Shown here: piece by piece, positions 24,525 through 34,598 of the stretch
Position numbering within the stretch: position 1 is the first letter of the stretch
Layout: every line of letters begins with the position of its first letter
From: Bromus sterilis
Lineage: Eukaryota; Streptophyta; Magnoliopsida; Poales; Poaceae
Assembly: GCA_950022295.1 (NCBI GenBank)
Contig: OX465600.1
Location: 228,987,782 to 229,051,781, forward strand
Reading direction: 5' to 3'
DNA: 64,000 bases
The notes under the pieces: generated by a model
The model's input: only the letters and a program-made list of their open reading frames with translations
The model's database searches: none
What the model was told of the DNA's origin: nothing
Translations under genes and position numbers: made by a program

Positions 24525-25523
24525 ATACATTACATTATATTGCAACTGCTACAGGTATGGTACAAAGCAGACGCCCAAAGGTACCTACAACTGCGAGACT
24601 CTGCCGAGTCGCTTCAAGTTTGTATTACGAGTGGTTGGACTCGTTTTTCACTCTCGTCGTCGGCTCGTTAGTGTAGCATCACCGGGGTGATACGAGGATT
24701 TTCCTATTTAGTTCATTCCGCTGATATCTCTGTCAAGCCATCTCAAGTGTACCATCGAGAGTGACTCCTCCTGGTTTCACTTGTTGGTAGGAACCTGAAT
24801 CGACTGGTGTCCTTACAGGTAAGGAGTCGGGTGACCCAACGGTGACCGCACAGGGATTGTATCAGGACGGCAGGACATGCGGATACCATCGTGGGCCTGG
24901 TCCTTGCTCGTTGGCCGTGAGATACCCTGTAGTACGAAAGTCGAGCTCTACCAAGAGCACACACGAGACAAGGTAAGGATTCGGTTCACCTTGTTGGTAG
25001 CCGCACGAGTTGGTGGGACGACAGGGCAGGCACCAACGTTACTGGTGGTCCTGGATGCTGTCGTTGTCCGCGACTCACCCGGAAAGGGGCAACGATAACG
25101 GTTGCCCCGACATAATTAATAACATGACTAATGATTCGGCGGATGTCTTGAGTAGCCTTTTGGCTTGTACGCACTACCTAGACGTGGGATAAGGAGTGTG
25201 GGCTCCCCTGCATCGTAGTCTCGTTCAAGGGTCTTCAGACGTCAGCAGTACCGCGGCCTGCGCCGGTAAGTGGTGTTGTCTTATCTTGCTCGAGCGGTGT
25301 ATTTGTATTTTCTTTGATTTTGCTTAACCAGCCAGCCTCGCACCATGCAGGAGTACGTTCGGGTTTGGGTCTAAAGCCCGGCGTACATAGGATATAGTCC
25401 GGCGGATGACCTCTTTGTCGATTGCCGAAGGATGGGCTACTTTGTGTCGGATAGCTTCGGTGGGGTGTTCCCTGACAAGGTATACGCCACCCTGGAAATC
25501 CGAGCGTCGTAGAGTCACGCCAG

Positions 25524-25571
25524 TGCACCCCTGCAGGGAAGATTAATCTATTCGAATAGCCATGTCCACGG
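25524..25571 (+). promoter_or_regulatory. Palindromic block (S copy)
   Basis: Contains CCCCTGCAGGG, the perfect 12-bp palindrome CTATTCGAATAG (25548-25559) and CCATGTCCACGG. The same order is found in L, A and B. Confidence 0.55.
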
Positions 25572-25941
25572 TAACATGACGCTTTATGCTGAAGCCAGAT
25601 CATATCACTAGAAACTACTACTATTAAACTGTTGGTTCCGGGTTGTCTTCCTCGCGGGGATGTCGAGGGAGGGAACTCGGAAGAATTGATAATTGTTACA
25701 ACTTACTATTATACATTGTTGCAGAAACTTCTGCTACATTGTTATTTCATTTATGTTATTATAAAATACTGGCTGTTTCTTCTCTCATGCTGCAAGACTC
25801 GTCGGAAGATGCTAGTCTTCGATAGGCCTAGCATATTTCCCCCTTACCCTTTTATTTCTATCTTGCAGTCCACTATACAGCCTCCTCCTCCATTTTGATA
25901 CAAGTTCATAACTGCTTAGCATGCCTGGGCTTAAGTCTCGT

Positions 25942-25960
25942 TGAGTATGCTAGATACTCA
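25942..25960 (+). other. TGAGTAT/ATACTCA hairpin (S)
   Basis: A perfect 7-bp stem with loop GCTAG. Compared with L and A, one C-G pair is replaced by T-A, so pairing is kept. Confidence 0.6.
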
Positions 25961-26418
25961 CCCTTTCTTTATTTCCCCCTTTATTGTTTTGCCTGATCGG
26001 CCGCTGCAGTCGATGTTGGAGCCTTGGAGTCTAGGAGCTGGAGATCCCCGATTCCAACCACCGCAACATGAAGATCCCCGGTGCCTTCTACGACGTGGAG
26101 TTCCCCCTCGACCAGGAGTAGTTTGGAGGTTCCCAGGCAGGAGGCCTCGCCTTTTAGATCATGTTGTGTTTGTGCTAGCCTTATTAAGGCAATCTTGTAT
26201 TCTTGTGTCTGTACTAAAATACTATTGCTTCCACTAACTTTGTGCTCTGGAGCTGTTGTATTCGAGTCCTCGTGGCCCCTGGCTTGTACTAAACAGCTTG
26301 TATTATTTTATTTATAGAGTTGTGTTGTGATTACCTTACCGTGAGTCCTTGATCTCGGCCGTGTACCCTGCGTGTATGATTACTTTACACGTCTTGATTT
26401 TGGGGGCGTCACACCAGC

Positions 26419-26443
26419 GAGGAGCACTACTTCAGTTCCATCA
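26419..26443 (+). repeat. 3' LTR of E2, part 3 (last 25 bp)
   Basis: It matches 7075-7099 at the end of the 5' LTR, ends CCATCA and is followed directly by the right TSD CCGCC. Confidence 0.9.
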
Positions 26444-27637
26444 CCGCCGCCGCGATTCCAAGATCGGAGCTGCGAGGAGACCCTGAGGGAGGATTGACCT
26501 CCGGGAGCTTCTCCACCACCATGAGAACTTCCCGGATGAGCCGTGAGTAGTCCACCTTGGACCATGGGTCCATGATTATTAGCTATGTGATGTCTTCTCT
26601 CCAGTCTTGTGCCTCAATTCTTAGCCCTTGTGAGCTGCCCTACATGATCAAGGCATCTATGTAATTCTTCTGTTGTTGCTATGTTGAGTTTGCTGGGATC
26701 TGATGGATTATGAGATTATGTTCAGGTTATTTTGAGTAATATATTTGGTTCTTCTCCTTTTATATCTTTCTTCTTGAGTAATTCTTGCATGTTCTCCGTT
26801 GTTTTTTATTACTTTGGCCAAGTAGTAGATTGGAACTCCAAGAGGGACGTTATGCATGATTGTGGGTTCATGCCCCCCGATGACTAGCTTGAGTGACAGA
26901 AACATGAGTCTAGGGGATGTGTTTTTGCCACCAGGCGGAAAGCAACGGTGCTTGTACTTGCGGGTGCAAGGATTATTTACTTTACGCAAAGTTCTTTTCA
27001 TGCAATTGTTTGTTGTTTTGGGTTTACACTTTGGGTGGGGCTCGCAACTTAATACCAGCGAGATGTTCTAGATAGATATCTCAAGGTGGATGACTAGTGA
27101 GTAAATTCATATGGATTTCGGTCTACTTGTCTTGGCGTACAACCCATGCTTTTGAGCCTCTTACTTTCTTATAGCATAGTTAGCATTGCGGTGCGTTTTT
27201 AATCCTGTCAATTGCCAAGCTGTAATTTGTTCACCTCGCATATATGTTTATCATCTTTTGGGAGAGAGACATCACTAGTGAGCTTCATGAGACCCCGGTC
27301 CATATTTGCATCATTGTTTACACCTCCAATCAGTTACTGCTTTCTAGTTCCAATTACTATTAACTTTCTCTCTTGTGTTTGAGCCTTTGTAAACAGCAAG
27401 GCCGGAGGGATTGACAACCCCTCTGTACTCGTTGGGAGAAAAGTTACATCTTGTGTGTTCAGCTCCACGTCAATCTCGTACCATTCAGCAAAAATTTATG
27501 GCGTCGTTGACATCTACTTGTATTTTCTGCGAGTCCGCCGGAGACAAACCTTGGTATCTTTGCCGAGGGAAATTTGCTACTATCCTACATCTCAACCTTC
27601 CACTTTGGGTTAACCAACAAGGGGCAAGAATCCATCA
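26444..27637 (+). repeat. 5' LTR of E3, second part
   Basis: After the second CCGCC the E3 LTR resumes in the GC-rich leader where 5441 left off. It follows the E1 and E2 LTRs to AATCCATCA at 27637, followed by the same 10-nt spacer before the PBS. Confidence 0.9.
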
Positions 27638-27647
27638 AAGCAATTTC

Positions 27648-27665
27648 TGGCGCCGTTGCCGAGGA
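27648..27665 (+). other. Primer binding site of E3 (tRNA-Asp type)
   Basis: TGGCGCCGTTGCCGAGGA matches the tRNA-Asp complement with one change in the last part, 10 nt after the LTR. Confidence 0.85.
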
Positions 27666-27806
27666 CTCCAGTCTACAAGATAGGGGAGTTGCACACTATC
27701 TTTTATATTTGCTTTTTAGTCTTGTTAGTTTACCTTTTAGTTTTTGCTTTTGTGTCTTTTATCAAAAATACCAAAAAAATTAGCTACCTTGTTAGTAGTT
27801 TTCAGT

Positions 27807-28625
27807 ATGTCTGGTCCTTTTATCTTTGGTGTCACACCTGAGGCAGAAGTGCTCACCTTCAAACAAAGAGGTGGAGAAAGTCTTAAAGATGCTTGGTATA
27901 GAATTAATGATTCTCAAGGTAGAGCCACCAAGGAGCAATCCACTACCATCATGCTTAGAAACTTTTATGTTGGAATTACTTCTCGGAATAGGTTTGTTTT
28001 AGATACTACTATCAATGGGAATTTCCTAGAAGCCCCAGTTTGGAAAGCTCTTAATGTTATAGAAAATCTCCCTGTTGCTAGCATTAGAGAGAACATTACT
28101 CTAGCTCACATTATGAAAAAACTTGAAAAGATAGAGCTAGAGTGGCTAAGCATTAGTAAGATAAATCAGATAGATCGTAGGATTCAAGGGAATTTGAATA
28201 GGCTTGATTGCTCCATGTATAAAATCCACATAACTTTGGAGACCCTTAAATCCCATGACATGGATCCTTCTAGGATTAACAAGATTGAGGAAATCATTGA
28301 CACTTTAGGAACTATTTTTTCCTTAATAAAAACCAAAAAGGTAGAAACTCCGGCAAGGAAGGAACCTAAGTTCGTCTATGTTCCCAAGGTTCCTCGACCC
28401 AAAATTAACACACCCATTGCCAAAGGAGTTGAAACAGTGAAGACCTTGGAGGAGGTACCTCTCTTGAATAGGATTATAAATGAAACTCCAATTGATTTTA
28501 CTACCTTTGCTTTTATACCTAGAAGTGTTTTCATTAGGCCTTTATTTGAAAGTCCTCTTAAGACCTGTTGTACTATTGAAGAGCTTTTTGATGATCTTGA
28601 TGATGGTTCAATTGATACAACTTGA
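27807..28625 (+). CDS. Short intact gag-like protein of E3
   Basis: ATG at 27807, after PBS and leader, opens a 272-codon frame to the stop at 28623-28625. The frame is open further 5' (27744), but this ATG is the one just before family-like sequence (MSGPFIFGV). Residues about 12-95 (TFKQRGGESLKDAWYRI, LRNFYVGITSRNRFVLDT, FLEAPVWKALNVIENL) align with the second half of the gag core in E2 (FRQLDNEHIAQAWERMK, VIQTFYAALNF). The first half (RGRAKEWLQSLP region) is missing. The C-terminal 150 residues, Lys-rich then ending EELFDDLDDGS, match no domain I know. No zinc knuckle or protease. It may be a truncated Gag able to join particles of a helper, or a decayed remnant that happens to stay open. 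Confidence 0.7.
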   Translation: MSGPFIFGVTPEAEVLTFKQRGGESLKDAWYRINDSQGRATKEQSTTIMLRNFYVGITSRNRFVLDTTINGNFLEAPVWKALNVIENLPVASIRENITLAHIMKKLEKIELEWLSISKINQIDRRIQGNLNRLDCSMYKIHITLETLKSHDMDPSRINKIEEIIDTLGTIFSLIKTKKVETPARKEPKFVYVPKVPRPKINTPIAKGVETVKTLEEVPLLNRIINETPIDFTTFAFIPRSVFIRPLFESPLKTCCTIEELFDDLDDGSIDTT

Positions 28626-28639
28626 TCTAATTGCCTCAT

Positions 28640-28688
28640 GCCTAGCTCAAAGGCATAAAGGAAAGCGCTTGTTGGGAGGCAACCCAAT
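28640..28688 (+). other. Conserved post-ORF block (E3 copy)
   Basis: Third copy of the block at 407 and 9211, starting 14 bp after the gag-like stop. Stem halves GCCT/AGGC and GTTG/CAAC are kept. Confidence 0.6.
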
Positions 28689-29258
28689 TTGTTTTTCCTT
28701 CTGTTTTTAGTGGTCTTGATGTTTTTTACTACTTTAGCAACATCATTGTATCTTTATTTTCAAGATTTGTGCCAATCTTAGGCTCTGATTGCAAGAAAGT
28801 TCAAAAGTTGTGACATGCTATCTAGAAACAGATTCTGCCTGTTTGGCGAAAAAATTCATCATATATCACTAGATCATATTTTTGATCTGAATTGTTTTGA
28901 CAGTATGCTCTATATAATTGGATTTCGGGCGTTTGTTATGAGTTTTTTTATTTGATTTACAGAAATATTCCAAAAAATTCTTTACTACCTGTTGTTCTGT
29001 TTTTCACAGATTCTGCCACGTTTTATATTTTCTCAGTTTTGCAAATATTAAGCTTGCTTTTTCTTTGCAAAAACTTTTTGGCAATCAAGTTAAACAATAG
29101 CCCTTCCTGAAAATCCTTATTTCCAGTAGAGGTGAATTATTTTAATAGGGATACTAACATCTCTAATCAGCTTATGATGCGTTATGTATGAAGGGAGTTT
29201 TCAAGTGTGCGAAGGAAGGTGATGAAAGACGATCCGGGAGTGTCAAATGCTCAAGCTT

Positions 29259-29337
29259 GGGGATGCCCCCATGAACCCCCAAGAAATATCCAAGGAGACT
29301 AGAGCATCTAAGCTTGGGGATGCCCCCGTGCATCCCC
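29259..29337 (+). repeat. Duplicated PPT-like hairpin motifs (E3)
   Basis: Two AAGCTTGGGGATG units. The second forms a perfect inverted repeat GGGGATGC (29316-29323) / GCATCCCC (29330-29337) with a 6-nt loop. Confidence 0.7.
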
Positions 29338-31471
29338 TTCTCCATCAACAATTATTAGTTCGTCCTTCGTTCCACTATATTTTTATCTCTTCATGCGTTT
29401 TTTGCTATGCTTGGAGCGTCTTGCTCTTTACTTTTTATTTTTCTTTAGCTTTGCTTGCTGTTCATAACAAGTTAGAACCCATCTTTCTTTGTGTGGGAGA
29501 GAAACACGCTCCACTTTACCCTAGAAGACATCATAGGATTTTCATGCTTATCTTTTGCTATGTGTGTTCATTATATTTTCGTAGCTACTATCATGCTTAG
29601 CTCTTGTGTTTTCATGTTTATTTATTTTCAAGAGCTTTTAATTAATTTGTTGCTAGAACTCTTTAGTTTTTATGTTTATCTTGTTGAGAGAGTTGGCATG
29701 TTGCACTGATTGTGTGTCTTGAGTTGAAAGTAGGTAATTGAGGTTGCTATTCAATTGTAGTAGTAACTTGCAATAGTTTTGAGGTATTGCTTTAAGTAAT
29801 GTTTGAACTTTTGGTGTCAAGAGCTTTAGCCTATTAGTCATAGGTTTCTTATTTTGGGTAATCCTTATTTATTTTCAAAAACTACAAAAACTAGTTGAGA
29901 ACTCTAGCTACTAGATGGATCGCTAATCTCTAGAGGGGTCGGATATTAGAGTACACTCACTCACTCGAGGATGCGCAAGGATAACCAAACCCCCATACAC
30001 TCATCCTCGGGGTACTTGTCTCTTTGTGAACCTCCTGATTAGATCGAGAATTACCGATAATAAGTGCATGAGTTCTTCGTACTAATGTAAGTATTTGATT
30101 GTTGACACTTCCACCACCCATATTTTTCTAGCCTCTTCGGCACCGTGCATTGCCCTTTCTCACCTCGAGAGTTGGCGCATACTTCACCTATGCATCCAAA
30201 CCCTTGGCATGATATGCTCTGTCATCATAAGCCTCATTATATCTTTCCTCAAAACAGCCACCATACCTACCTACAAGGCATTTCCATAGACTTTCTGAGA
30301 TACATTGCCATGCAACATCCACCTTCTCATGACTTGATATTCATGTCATACATGCTTTTTCTTGATTGATGGGCCACATGATAGTTGGGCATTGACCTAA
30401 TAATTCTACATGGCGCGCTAGTATCATTGCATATCCTGCTACACTGGCAGAGGCATACATTTTCATACATCATGATGGTTTCATTTTCTTTATGTTGAGT
30501 ACTTTTGTAAAGTGTGAAAGATCTTTTATAATTCTTGTAATATGTAGAGTGTTGCCCCTAAAGTGAGGAAAAGATCCCAAAGAGGAAAAAACAAAAGATT
30601 CCAAGAGGACAAATAAAAGATAAATAAAAAGATCCATAGGGGCCACAAAAAAAGAGAGAGAAGGGGACACACTATTATTCCTTTTGATAGATTCACACTC
30701 GTACTCCTTTATATATCTTGTACTCCATAGAGATTACGATACATGCATATAACTATGTGGGGACCCTTACACTAGAGAACTTGGCTTCTATATTCCAATG
30801 ATGAGCCTCTTCAAATGAGGTATAGGTCTTCTTGAGCAAGCAAGTTCGATGCACCCCCACTAGTTCCATTGGAGAGCATTCCATAGCTCATATGTGCATC
30901 CGTTGCATGGAAATCCCTACTCCTCACATCATATCTATCATTTGGCTTTCTCTCATCTATAATTTTCCTCATTGATGTGATCCTTTCACAACTTTTTTTC
31001 TTCCTTCCCCACCATTTTTCTCTTTTGCCATTTAAGTGTTAGCTTTCATGCTTACGCTCATCCATTGCATGAGTGCTTAAAATCGAAAGGGAGTGGATCA
31101 GTTTGACTTTTACCTGGCTAGTGGTCTGGGGACGAGTCAAGATAAGATTCCAAATGAGACCAAGTGTGAAACTTTAGTAGACTGAGTTCTCAACTAATAT
31201 AAATATTATTTTTATGCTCTAAACCCATCTCCCACTTCTTGCACGCAAACACCATTTGAAGACATTCGAGTCACTGACAGCGAGAGCTCTTGCACCTTTA
31301 TGTTCTTATGTTGCTTGTTTCAATGCTAATATAGACTCTTGCTTGTTATGACTTGAATTTAATTAAATATCTTTCTTGCCTTACTTAAAAGTTCTTTTAT
31401 GGTTGGTAGCATGTCACAGAAATTATGTTTGTTATCATTTACCTACTCGAGGACGAGGAGGAATTAAGCTT

Positions 31472-31640
31472 TGTAACGACCCGATCCCGAATGGGACCAA
31501 AGTCTCTGTGATCTGTGCCAGTCCCTGGATCAACTTGCTGGCACACACAGTACTCGATGAATAACAGAATAAATCACATGTCTTTTATTACATCGGAGAG
31601 TTAAAAATAAAGAAAAAAAATTATTAAAAAAATCCATTAC
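31472..31640 (-). repeat. LTR-end fragment starting TGTAACGACCCG
   Basis: It begins TGTAACGACCCG directly where E3 breaks off and contains TTTTATTACA, which on the minus strand reads like a plant poly(A) region. This suggests the 3' end of an LTR in minus orientation, as in A and B. The rest of that element is not recognisable in the window. The 3' limit of the fragment is a guess. Confidence 0.4.
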
Positions 31641-31934
31641 TACTCATCTTTTCTAAGTTTTACCAAACACTCCCTCTTATCCCAAACAAGTTAGACTATA
31701 CCCATGCCACTTTGACCATTGAGAAGTATTGTGTTATGTCTCTTCGGGAAGGACAAGATATTGGACAAATCAAGACCATTTCGGAGAATAGATGTTTTCA
31801 ACGTGAATTAGAAGTATGGAAGTATGGAAGACTCGAAGAATTTGAAGACTCTAAAGATCCCAAGATTATTCAAGACCCATAGAAGACCCGGATACATCCA
31901 AGACTAAGATGCCTGTGAAGAAGTTAAGGAATAT
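31641..31934. other. Unassigned stretch before the Copia remnant
   Basis: About 290 bp without a recognised feature. It is A-rich and contains a short direct repeat (GAAGTATG twice near 31810) and GAAGAC-rich sequence. It may be internal sequence of another retrotransposon. Confidence 0.4.
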
Positions 31935-32492
31935 ATTACCCTTAAGTACTTGAGAAGAACCAAGGATCTCTTTCTCGTTTATGGAGGAGTTGATGAGGAG
32001 CTCACCGTAAAGGGTTACGTTGACGCAAGCCTCGGCTCAGATCTAGATGACCCGAAATCCCAGACGGGATATGTTTTCATGTTGAACGGTGGCGCAATTA
32101 ACTGGAGGAGCGGCAAACAGTCAGTCGTCGCCCAATCTACAATGGAGTCGGAGTATATTGCCGCTTGCGAAGCGTCAAACGAGGCGTTGTGGCTGAAGAA
32201 GTTCGTGATCGAGCTTGGCGTCTTTCCCAGCTGCACTGACCCCGTGGAAATCTTCTGCGACAACACGAGTGCCATTGCTAACGCGAAGGAGCCAAGAAAT
32301 CACTCTACAGCCAAGCACATCTTCCGAAAGTTCCATGTGACGCGAGACTACGTCAGGGATGGACACACTAGGATTCACCAGATACATACGGATCTGAACG
32401 CAGCAGACCCGATGACTAAACCTCTTCCACGGGGCAAGTTTGAAGAACACCGAGAGACCATTGGTGTTAGATACATATCTGATGTAAACTAG
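31935..32492 (+). pseudogene. C-terminal RNase H region of a Copia polyprotein
   Basis: In one frame from about 31935 to the stop at 32490-32492. Copia-type RNase H motifs in order: LKYLRRTKD, KGYVDASLGSD (first Asp), SQTGYVFMLNGGAINWRS, STMESEYIAACEA (Glu), EIFCDNTSAI (Asp), KHI-RKFHVTRDYV, then the usual ending AADPMTKPL. This enzyme degrades the RNA strand of the RNA-DNA hybrid in reverse transcription. The catalytic residues are kept, but gag, protease, integrase and RT upstream are gone, so it cannot be expressed as a normal polyprotein. The first residues (VKEYITLKY) deviate from the family. Confidence 0.88.
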
Positions 32493-32511
32493 TGTAATTT
32501 GTACTCTAGTG

Positions 32512-32523
32512 CAAGTGGGAGAC
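32512..32523 (+). other. Polypurine tract of C1
   Basis: CAAGTGGGAGAC lies directly before the LTR start TGTTGG, as is typical for Copia elements. Confidence 0.8.
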
Positions 32524-33412
32524 TGTTGGATATGTGCCCTAGAGACAAATTAATAAAGATATTTGTCACATATCCGTGTTGTTCATAATACGTTTTATAC
32601 TGTGCTATAACTGTATTACTTGGAAATACTAATACAGGTGTAGTATAAAACATGGTCCATAGTTTAACTCGGGTAAACTATCTCATTAGGAAATTGATTG
32701 ATCAATCTTTCCTGATCATGGCGACACTTAAGTCCATTGACAATGAGGTCATATCGTTAAGGAGAATGATGTGATGGACGTACACCCACCTAAAGTATTG
32801 CAATGTGATCGAGTCACATAGTTCAGCGTTGCTATAACTTTGTAACGTATGGCTTAGTCCTTAGACCGTAATGACCATACGTAATTGTCATCTATGAGGA
32901 GACTTTAATTTTCATCCCACCGCCTGACTGAAATATGCTGGCTATAAAGGTGCACTTTGGGTATTCCGAAATAGATGGTTGATGACTATGTTAATAGATC
33001 AGGGCGGGATTTGTCAGTCCTTGTGACAGGACAGGTACTCTGGCCCACTCGGTGATATTGCATCAACACCTTGCAAGGACGTGACTAGGTCACAAGAGAT
33101 GCAATGATCATGGACGAGAGAAGTTGTTTGTTGTGAACGAGATGTGAACAAGGTATGTAGGATACCGACGATCAAACCTCGGACAAACAAAGTACCGCAG
33201 CACAAAGGGATTACGTCGTATTGTTAACGGTTTCCAAAAGCGATTGAAGTTCATTCGATGGAAGCGCAGGGGATGTCAAGGATTGTAACCAGGTCCAACT
33301 GACTAGTCATTGGTCAATGAGAAGAGTCTCGACCATGTCTGCTGTTTCCCGGACCGTTAGGGTGTTACACTTATGGGCAATCGATGCATAGGACAGTTAC
33401 GGGATCAATCGG
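32524..33412 (+). repeat. Shared Copia LTR, first part
   Basis: It starts TGTTGGATATGTGCCCTAGA, like the Angela/WIS/BARE group of Triticeae Copia elements (family assignment from memory). It is interrupted after ATCGG at 33412. Together with 59041-59862 it makes an LTR of about 1711 bp with TGTTGG/CCAACA ends. Confidence 0.85.
33408..33412. repeat. TSD ATCGG of A (left copy)
   Basis: ATCGG here and at 59036-59040 flank element A. Confidence 0.9.
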
Positions 33413-34227
33413 TGTCGGGACCCGGGGTTAGCGTATGCAAGCCTCGCTACAACACAATCATATGGAGAGCCGAGAACCGTACCCACTTGTCTAAGCAGAC
33501 AAGGCCAAGCACAGAACGTTCTCGAAAAGCATCGAACGTGAGGGGCATCCCATCCAGGCCGGATGATCAACTGAAATGGGTCCTCATCGTCCGCACACAA
33601 GTCTAAATGATATGGGTGGTGAACTCCCATACTCATAGACAAGTCGCCTCAACCATACTATCGATTGTATTATAACCCTTACATAGACTTACTCCAGCCC
33701 GATCACTTAGTCGTGGTCTAGGGCGGGCTCGATCATACATCAAAGTGTGCACGAGACAGAGTCTCGAACAATCGCATCGCGATGCCCCAAGCTGCGCACA
33801 TCTAAGGGCCACTTGGTGTATAAAAGAACGCCAGCCAGATCACAACTAAGGTCTCGAAAACCCATACTAAGACATGCATGTTATAAACATACACGCAGCA
33901 CACATGCCTTGTATGAACAGCAGGTATCATTGCAATTCTCTACAAAGTATATACTTCATTGATAACTCTTACAGAGTGCACACAGAGATCACAAGCATGT
34001 GATCCAACATTACAACAGACAAGCGGAAGCAAGTAGGTCTGAGTACAGACAAGTTTAACAAATGGCTTAGAGAAGCCTTATCTAAATACAAGCCCTCCAC
34101 GAGGGAACCAGTCGTCTGACTGGGACTACACTAGCTTGGTCTTGGTCTGAGTCTTCATTCTTCGAGCTTCAGGTAGAAGCCACCATCGGGGTCGGTGGGT
34201 TAATCTAAAACATAGATTAAGCAAACG

Positions 34228-34247
34228 TGAGTACAAAATCGTACTCA
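34228..34247 (-). other. TGAGTAC/GTACTCA hairpin (A 3' LTR)
   Basis: A perfect 7-bp stem with a 6-nt loop, repeated at 55909-55928 in the other LTR. Confidence 0.6.
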
Positions 34248-34545
34248 GCAAGACTTACATAGGAACTATACTACTCATGCACATGTATCAAGGTAAAGGG
34301 AGGTGGGGTTTCACTTGCAGAAGTGCCAGCTTTGACTTGGCTAGTCCTGAACTACGAGTACCAGACTTGAGGTAAGAAGCGTACACGAGTCCACTACATC
34401 TCTTCAACCAATTACACCACTATGGTTACTTCCTCGACTTCCCCACGAGAAGCACACCATAGCACTCGTGCTTATCTTGGTGTGTTTTAGAAGTATCCAG
34501 TTCAAGTTGTCTAATAATCAAGCTAAGCTTTCCAAGCAGTCCTTA

Positions 34546-34598
34546 ACCGCGGACGCAACTATTCGAATAGTTTTGTTAACCCTGCAGGGGTGTACCGC
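34546..34598 (-). promoter_or_regulatory. Palindromic block (A 3' LTR)
   Basis: Contains CTATTCGAATAG (34559-34570) and AACCCTGCAGGGG, next to a CCGCGG-centred piece. Same order on the sense strand as in L and S. Confidence 0.55.

Larger units (their letters stand above)
21656..26413 (+). mobile_element. S: solo LTR of a large-LTR Gypsy element
   Basis: It starts TGTAACACCCC, ends GGGGCGTCACA and is flanked by CCAGC on both sides. No second copy of its start, no PBS or PPT and no coding domain are present, so the simplest reading is a 4758-bp solo LTR left by LTR-LTR recombination. Layout: an AT-rich 5' part, a GC-rich stretch (22320-23200) with many spurious frames, poly-C tracts (23805-23865), a strong hairpin (24498-24524), a palindromic block (25524-25571) and a second hairpin (25942-25960). 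Orientation is plus, judged by the order of these blocks compared with L. Confidence 0.85.
5442..26443 (+). mobile_element. E2: non-autonomous Athila-like Gypsy element nested in the E3 LTR
   Basis: Complete in outline: 5' LTR 5442-7099, PBS 7110, internal region to 12048, and a 3' LTR in three pieces (12049-13478, 21450-21655, 26419-26443) because L and S inserted into it. With those removed the 3' LTR totals 1661 bp against 1658 bp for the 5' LTR. The internal region of about 4.95 kb encodes only gag and aspartic protease, both broken. The flanking TSD is CCGCC. It is younger than E3 and older than L and S. Confidence 0.93.
5027..31471 (+). mobile_element. E3: outer Athila-like Gypsy element, interrupted by E2 and truncated at its 3' end
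   Basis: The 5' LTR runs 5027-5441 and resumes at 26449 after the E2 insertion, ending at 27637 (about 1604 bp in total). The internal region 27638-31471 holds a tRNA-Asp-type PBS, one gag-like ORF and the family 3' region. It stops at 31471 inside the sequence that should lead into the PPT and 3' LTR, where different sequence begins. No 3' LTR is seen in the window. No RT, RNase H or integrase is present, so the element is non-autonomous as seen. Confidence 0.85.
28626..31471 (+). other. Non-coding 3' region of E3
   Basis: Collinear with the E1 and E2 3' regions and without a credible coding frame. It ends GAATTAAGCTT at 31471, a few bases before the expected PPT and 3' LTR, both of which are missing here. 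Confidence 0.75.
31935..33412 (+). mobile_element. C1: 3' end of a Copia element (RNase H, PPT, start of the shared LTR)
   Basis: A 5'-truncated Copia remnant: the C-terminal RNase H region, a polypurine tract and an LTR that starts TGTTGGATATG. The LTR is split at 33412 by element A and resumes at 59041. The junction on the left (about 31935) is abrupt and without a recognisable boundary motif. Confidence 0.85.
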
